Below are positions 61,173 to 64,000 of a DNA stretch of 64,000 bases, piece by piece. The notes beneath the pieces were generated by a model that saw only the letters and a list, made by a program, of their open reading frames with translations, did not search any database and was not told where the DNA came from. This DNA is from Metabacillus crassostreae. Its GTDB lineage: Bacteria; Bacillota; Bacilli; Bacillales; Bacillaceae. Location: contig NZ_JAFBDU010000004.1 in assembly GCF_016908395.1 (NCBI RefSeq), forward strand, positions 1-64,000, in the 5' to 3' direction. The position numbers and the translations under genes are program-made. Within the stretch, counting starts at the first letter, position 1. Each line of letters starts with the position of its first letter.

Positions 61173-62264
61173 TTAATTTTTATTTAACTTCAACCTAATA
61201 TGTAAAACAAAAAACAACAAAATTGGAATGCCAAACTGAAAAGGTAAATGAATATACTCAGGAATTACTTTGAGCCCAATATAAAAATGCTGTGGCAAGC
61301 TGGACGAGTTAAACACGGCCATTAAAAATAAGATGCTGGCAAATAGTAAGATTAGTTTCGTTTTATCAAATTTAACTAAAGAATGTGCGCTATATAATGC
61401 TGCTTTAAAAAAGATAGAAACCTTTATAAAGCCTACAAAAAAGAACGTGAATACAGACAAAATTTCTAAATGCTGGATAAAGTCCCATATGTCAATTTGT
61501 TCGATTGATTTCACTAATGGAAATGTATATAATGCTGCTACCTTAGCTCCAAGCATTGCAATTGTGATCTCTGTTAATACAAGGATCAGGAAGGTGACGA
61601 TTGGAATGGCAATCCATGTTTTTTTTACTAAGGCTTTTTTGTCATTTATTAATGGAAATAGAAGAGTGAAGGCAATTAGTTCTCCATATGGGAAAGTAAT
61701 CCGCTCTGGGAACATGGATTGAAAAATGGCTCCCCAATTGTTTGAAAAGATAGGAAGTAGGTTACTCAAATCAAAGGGATCGGATAAAATGCTAAATGCA
61801 ATAATCGTAAGAAGCATTAATATAACTAAGAAAAACAGAATTTCAGACGTTCTAGCTAATGCTTCAATTCCTAAAGAGGAACCGTATGCAACAATGCATA
61901 TAAATGTGATTGAAATCAGCCAAAATTCTACTTGATAGAATAAGGTTTGAGCAATGAAATAGGTAAAATCTTTTACAACTCTACTCGCAATATATAAAAA
62001 ATAGAAAATGTATAAAAAGACAAAGAATTTCCCTAAATATTTTCCAAATCCTTTAATGAGTAATTCAGCCAAATTTAGCTCGTACTTTGCAATAAGAAAA
62101 ATATAAAAAAGTAGAATGAGTATGCCAATTGCAGAAGAAAGTAGAGTCACAATCCATGCATCCTCTTCCACCTCTAATCCTAATCCTAAAACAACCGTGC
62201 TTCCAAGGAGAAACAAGCAAAGTAGAGCATTTAGTTGGAAAGGAGTAATCATTTGTTTTTTCAT
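61173..62264 (-). CDS. Spore germination protein, GerAB/GerKB-type permease subunit
   Basis: Amino acid-polyamine-organocation fold membrane protein of 363 residues with about ten membrane segments, the ligand-binding B subunit of a germinant receptor in the inner spore membrane. It starts MKKQMITPFQLNALLCLFLL, has GSTVVLGLGLEVEEDAWIVT in TM2, FLYIFYFLYIASRVVKDF, and PFPYGE-like FPYGELIAFTLLFPLI near residue 190. Length is normal. Third gene of an A-C-B operon on the minus strand; 11 bases separate it from gerC. The ligand cannot be predicted. Confidence 0.9.
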   Translation of the reverse strand: MKKQMITPFQLNALLCLFLLGSTVVLGLGLEVEEDAWIVTLLSSAIGILILLFYIFLIAKYELNLAELLIKGFGKYLGKFFVFLYIFYFLYIASRVVKDFTYFIAQTLFYQVEFWLISITFICIVAYGSSLGIEALARTSEILFFLVILMLLTIIAFSILSDPFDLSNLLPIFSNNWGAIFQSMFPERITFPYGELIAFTLLFPLINDKKALVKKTWIAIPIVTFLILVLTEITIAMLGAKVAALYTFPLVKSIEQIDIWDFIQHLEILSVFTFFFVGFIKVSIFFKAALYSAHSLVKFDKTKLILLFASILFLMAVFNSSSLPQHFYIGLKVIPEYIHLPFQFGIPILLFFVLHIRLKLNKN

Positions 62265-62275
62265 CTCAACCCACC

Positions 62276-63469
62276 TTATGGAGAAACATTAGACATCGAG
62301 TCACCGGTTAACGGAATATTTATATCAACATTTATCTTTATCGTTGATTCTTTATAGGTTTGGTCCCAATTTTTTGCTAATTCATTCCACTTTCTTGGTT
62401 TCACTAAGTAGATACTTTTACCAAAGCCAATGAAATCACTATTCATTTCCTTGCTTTTGGAGATAAGCTGCTCTATATCTTTTGTCATTTCATCTTTGTA
62501 GCTCTTTTTGATTTTTTCTAAATTAGGATAATCAACAGATTTAGAACACTGACTTTCTCTTATTTCTCCTTCTACTTGTACGTCAACAGAAAATGTTAAT
62601 GGTTTTTTAGCTTCCTCAAAAGTAATTTTAGAATTTAAATCTGTTACATTTAGACCAACAAATCGATCTTCTTCATCTGGGCATGTAACTGTTAGTAATG
62701 TTCTGTTTATTTTCTTTTGAAACATCGAATAAATCCTACTTTCTTTATCATCAAGGAAGCCAATAAGCTTATCTTCTTTGAAGACAGCCATACCATTCAA
62801 TTTGAAGATGGTTGAAGGGCTGTATTCCTCAATGTTTTCCTTTTTTAATCCCTTTTCAATATCTCCTTGAATGGTGATATAAGGTAATGCCGTTTGTTTA
62901 ATTTTATTTAATAAATCATTATGCACATTGGATGGATACATTTTAAATGATGTACCTGCATTAAGCTGGTTGTTTGCTAATATTTCTTTAATTCGTAGAG
63001 CTGACACTTTTTGCACAGGTGTAACGGTTCTTAATATGGTATTGGCTGTAACATCCTTGCTTACTAGTATTTCTATATTAGTAGAGACGAGTGGATTTAA
63101 AATTAAATAGTCAGTAATATCCGTGATTCCCTTCGTTTCTAATAGTTTATCTTGTAAAATCAAAATATCAGTATCGTCGAAAAATAAGGTTCTCGATATT
63201 GAGTTATTCAGCTTAAGAAATGCTTCTGTGATTGTTCGTCCTTTTTCTTTATAAACAACCGCACCCAATTCCTCGGATGCACCTTTTTGATCTGAAGAAG
63301 GACTTACCACCTGTACACTAATTACATATTGCTCTTCTTCCATGTCTAGTCCTATGGCGGAGACAATGGCTAGTTTATTTATTAACTGACTTTCAACAGT
63401 ATTACCGATTACAAAGAAGGCGATTATGGCAATAAACATGATAATAAATACGATTTTACTATGCTTCAT
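62276..63469 (-). CDS. Spore germination protein, GerAC/GerKC-type subunit without lipobox
   Basis: A 397-residue C subunit of a germinant receptor. The body matches the family: INKLAIVSAIGLDMEEEQYV, VVYKEKGRTITEAFLKLNNS, FFDDTDILILQDKL and a C-terminal Ger(x)C domain (about 220-390, SPSTIFKLNGMAVFKEDKL). Canonical GerC proteins carry a signal peptide ending in a lipobox Cys, usually followed by Trp-Asp. Here the N-terminus (about 1-22, MKHSKIVFIIMFIAIIAFFV) runs into IGNTVESQLINKL with no cysteine, so it is probably an uncleaved membrane anchor. AGTGGTGTG precedes the ATG; 10 bases separate it from the A subunit gene. Confidence 0.88.
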   Translation of the reverse strand: MKHSKIVFIIMFIAIIAFFVIGNTVESQLINKLAIVSAIGLDMEEEQYVISVQVVSPSSDQKGASEELGAVVYKEKGRTITEAFLKLNNSISRTLFFDDTDILILQDKLLETKGITDITDYLILNPLVSTNIEILVSKDVTANTILRTVTPVQKVSALRIKEILANNQLNAGTSFKMYPSNVHNDLLNKIKQTALPYITIQGDIEKGLKKENIEEYSPSTIFKLNGMAVFKEDKLIGFLDDKESRIYSMFQKKINRTLLTVTCPDEEDRFVGLNVTDLNSKITFEEAKKPLTFSVDVQVEGEIRESQCSKSVDYPNLEKIKKSYKDEMTKDIEQLISKSKEMNSDFIGFGKSIYLVKPRKWNELAKNWDQTYKESTIKINVDINIPLTGDSMSNVSP

Positions 63470-63479
63470 ATCACACCAC

Positions 63480-64000
63480 TTATTTACGTTTTTTTGTTGG
63501 TTCTTCTAAAGTGAATTTCTTCGGATTATTCATAATATTATCTAGGTCCATTCTTAGGATATTATCCTTTTGATCTGCCATATTAAACGGAGCGATTGTA
63601 GACAAATAGGGAACACCAAATGAACGTAGAGAAGTCAAATGAAGTAAAAGATATAAAATGCCTAGCATGATCCCATATATACCAAGCAAGCCTGATAAAA
63701 TAATAAATCTTAAAGTTAGTCGATTAGCTACAGGTCTTAGAGAATACACTGGGATAACACTAGCCAATATATAACTCGCACTCATTACGACCAGAGTCGT
63801 AGGCTGAACTAATTTAGCATCAACAACAGATTGTCCAAGAATGATCGCTCCAAAAACAGAAACAGTGAGTACAATTGATTGAGGTAAGCGTAAGGAGCTT
63901 TCTGTAATTATCTGTATCAAAATGAAAAAAATAAGGACTTCAAGCACGGTTGGAAAAGGGACGATATCGCGTTGAGCGACAATACTGATTAGCAGCTTAG
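63480..64000 (-). CDS. Spore germination protein, GerAA/GerKA-type subunit (partial)
   Basis: The C-terminal part of the A subunit; the frame stays open to the window edge (KLLISIVAQRDIVPFPTVLE at the boundary), so the gene starts outside. It shows the typical EVLIFFILIQIITESSLRLP, GQSVVDAKLVQPTTLVVMSA, SYILASVIPVY and LRFIILSGLLGIYGI membrane region, then the soluble tail TSLRSFGVPYLSTIAPFN and a basic end TKKRK. First gene of the A-C-B germinant receptor operon. Its SigG promoter is not in the window. Confidence 0.93.
   Translation of the reverse strand, partial: KLLISIVAQRDIVPFPTVLEVLIFFILIQIITESSLRLPQSIVLTVSVFGAIILGQSVVDAKLVQPTTLVVMSASYILASVIPVYSLRPVANRLTLRFIILSGLLGIYGIMLGILYLLLHLTSLRSFGVPYLSTIAPFNMADQKDNILRMDLDNIMNNPKKFTLEEPTKKRK

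Overview
The window is low-GC, AT-rich chromosomal DNA from a spore-forming member of the Bacillaceae (Bacillus sensu lato). The evidence is a gene order close to Bacillus subtilis (yebG-type NETI gene, purEKBCSQLFMNHD, yerA, yerB, yerC, pcrB, pcrA, ligA, yerH/camS, a proline symporter, gatCAB, dgkB, yefA/rlmCD), strong AGGAGG-type ribosome binding sites, frequent TTG/GTG starts, a guanine riboswitch with PurBoxes, a SigD-type promoter and a spore germinant receptor operon. The species cannot be named from the sequence alone.

Layout. 1-640: end of an rRNA operon (23S tail, unusually long spacer, 5S, terminator). 0.9-1.9 kb: fosB-type fosfomycin thiol transferase and a NETI-motif small protein. 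1.87-15.0 kb: complete 12-gene de novo purine operon with two PurBoxes, a sigma-A promoter, a guanine aptamer and an attenuator. 15.0-19.8 kb: small membrane proteins, an adenine-deaminase-like gene, yerB and yerC. 20.3-26.7 kb: pcrB-pcrA-ligA-camS. 26.9-31.1 kb: proline use (P5C dehydrogenase, a 34-residue accessory peptide, symporter). 31.1-35.1 kb: Hsp20 and gatCAB, bracketed by two arrays of exact 21-bp periodicity. 35.3-39.8 kb: an unknown protein, a K+/H+ antiporter, a catalytic-domain-only tyrosine recombinase, two unrecognised membrane proteins and an AAA ATPase. 40.0-42.8 kb: dgkB and rlmD.

From 42.8 to about 55 kb the window is accessory in character. It holds remnants of a serine recombinase, a zinc-ribbon-like protein and a WYL-type regulator, long non-coding stretches, a CPBP protein, a DinB protein, an orphan histidine kinase, an ABC-F gene (yfmM type) with a decayed duplicate of its 3' end on the far side of a methyltransferase gene, a dihydrouridine synthase and a secreted CBM13-PL3 pectate lyase. 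55.3-61.0 kb holds a chemoreceptor with a SigD-type promoter, then a two-gene biosynthetic unit: a single-module NRPS-like reductase (A-T-R) followed 1 nt later by its own Sfp-type phosphopantetheinyl transferase. A truncated group II intron 5' end sits directly behind that unit's terminator. The window closes with a gerA-type operon on the minus strand in A-C-B order, cut by the window edge; its GerC subunit lacks the usual lipobox cysteine.

The most interesting signals are (1) the A-T-R plus PPTase unit, (2) the paired 21-bp arrays flanking gatCAB, (3) a dispersed family of about 130-bp GC-rich palindromic repeats whose outer arms differ between copies yet pair perfectly within each copy, (4) the group II intron stub abutting a terminator, and (5) the cluster of gene remnants at 42.8-45.1 kb.
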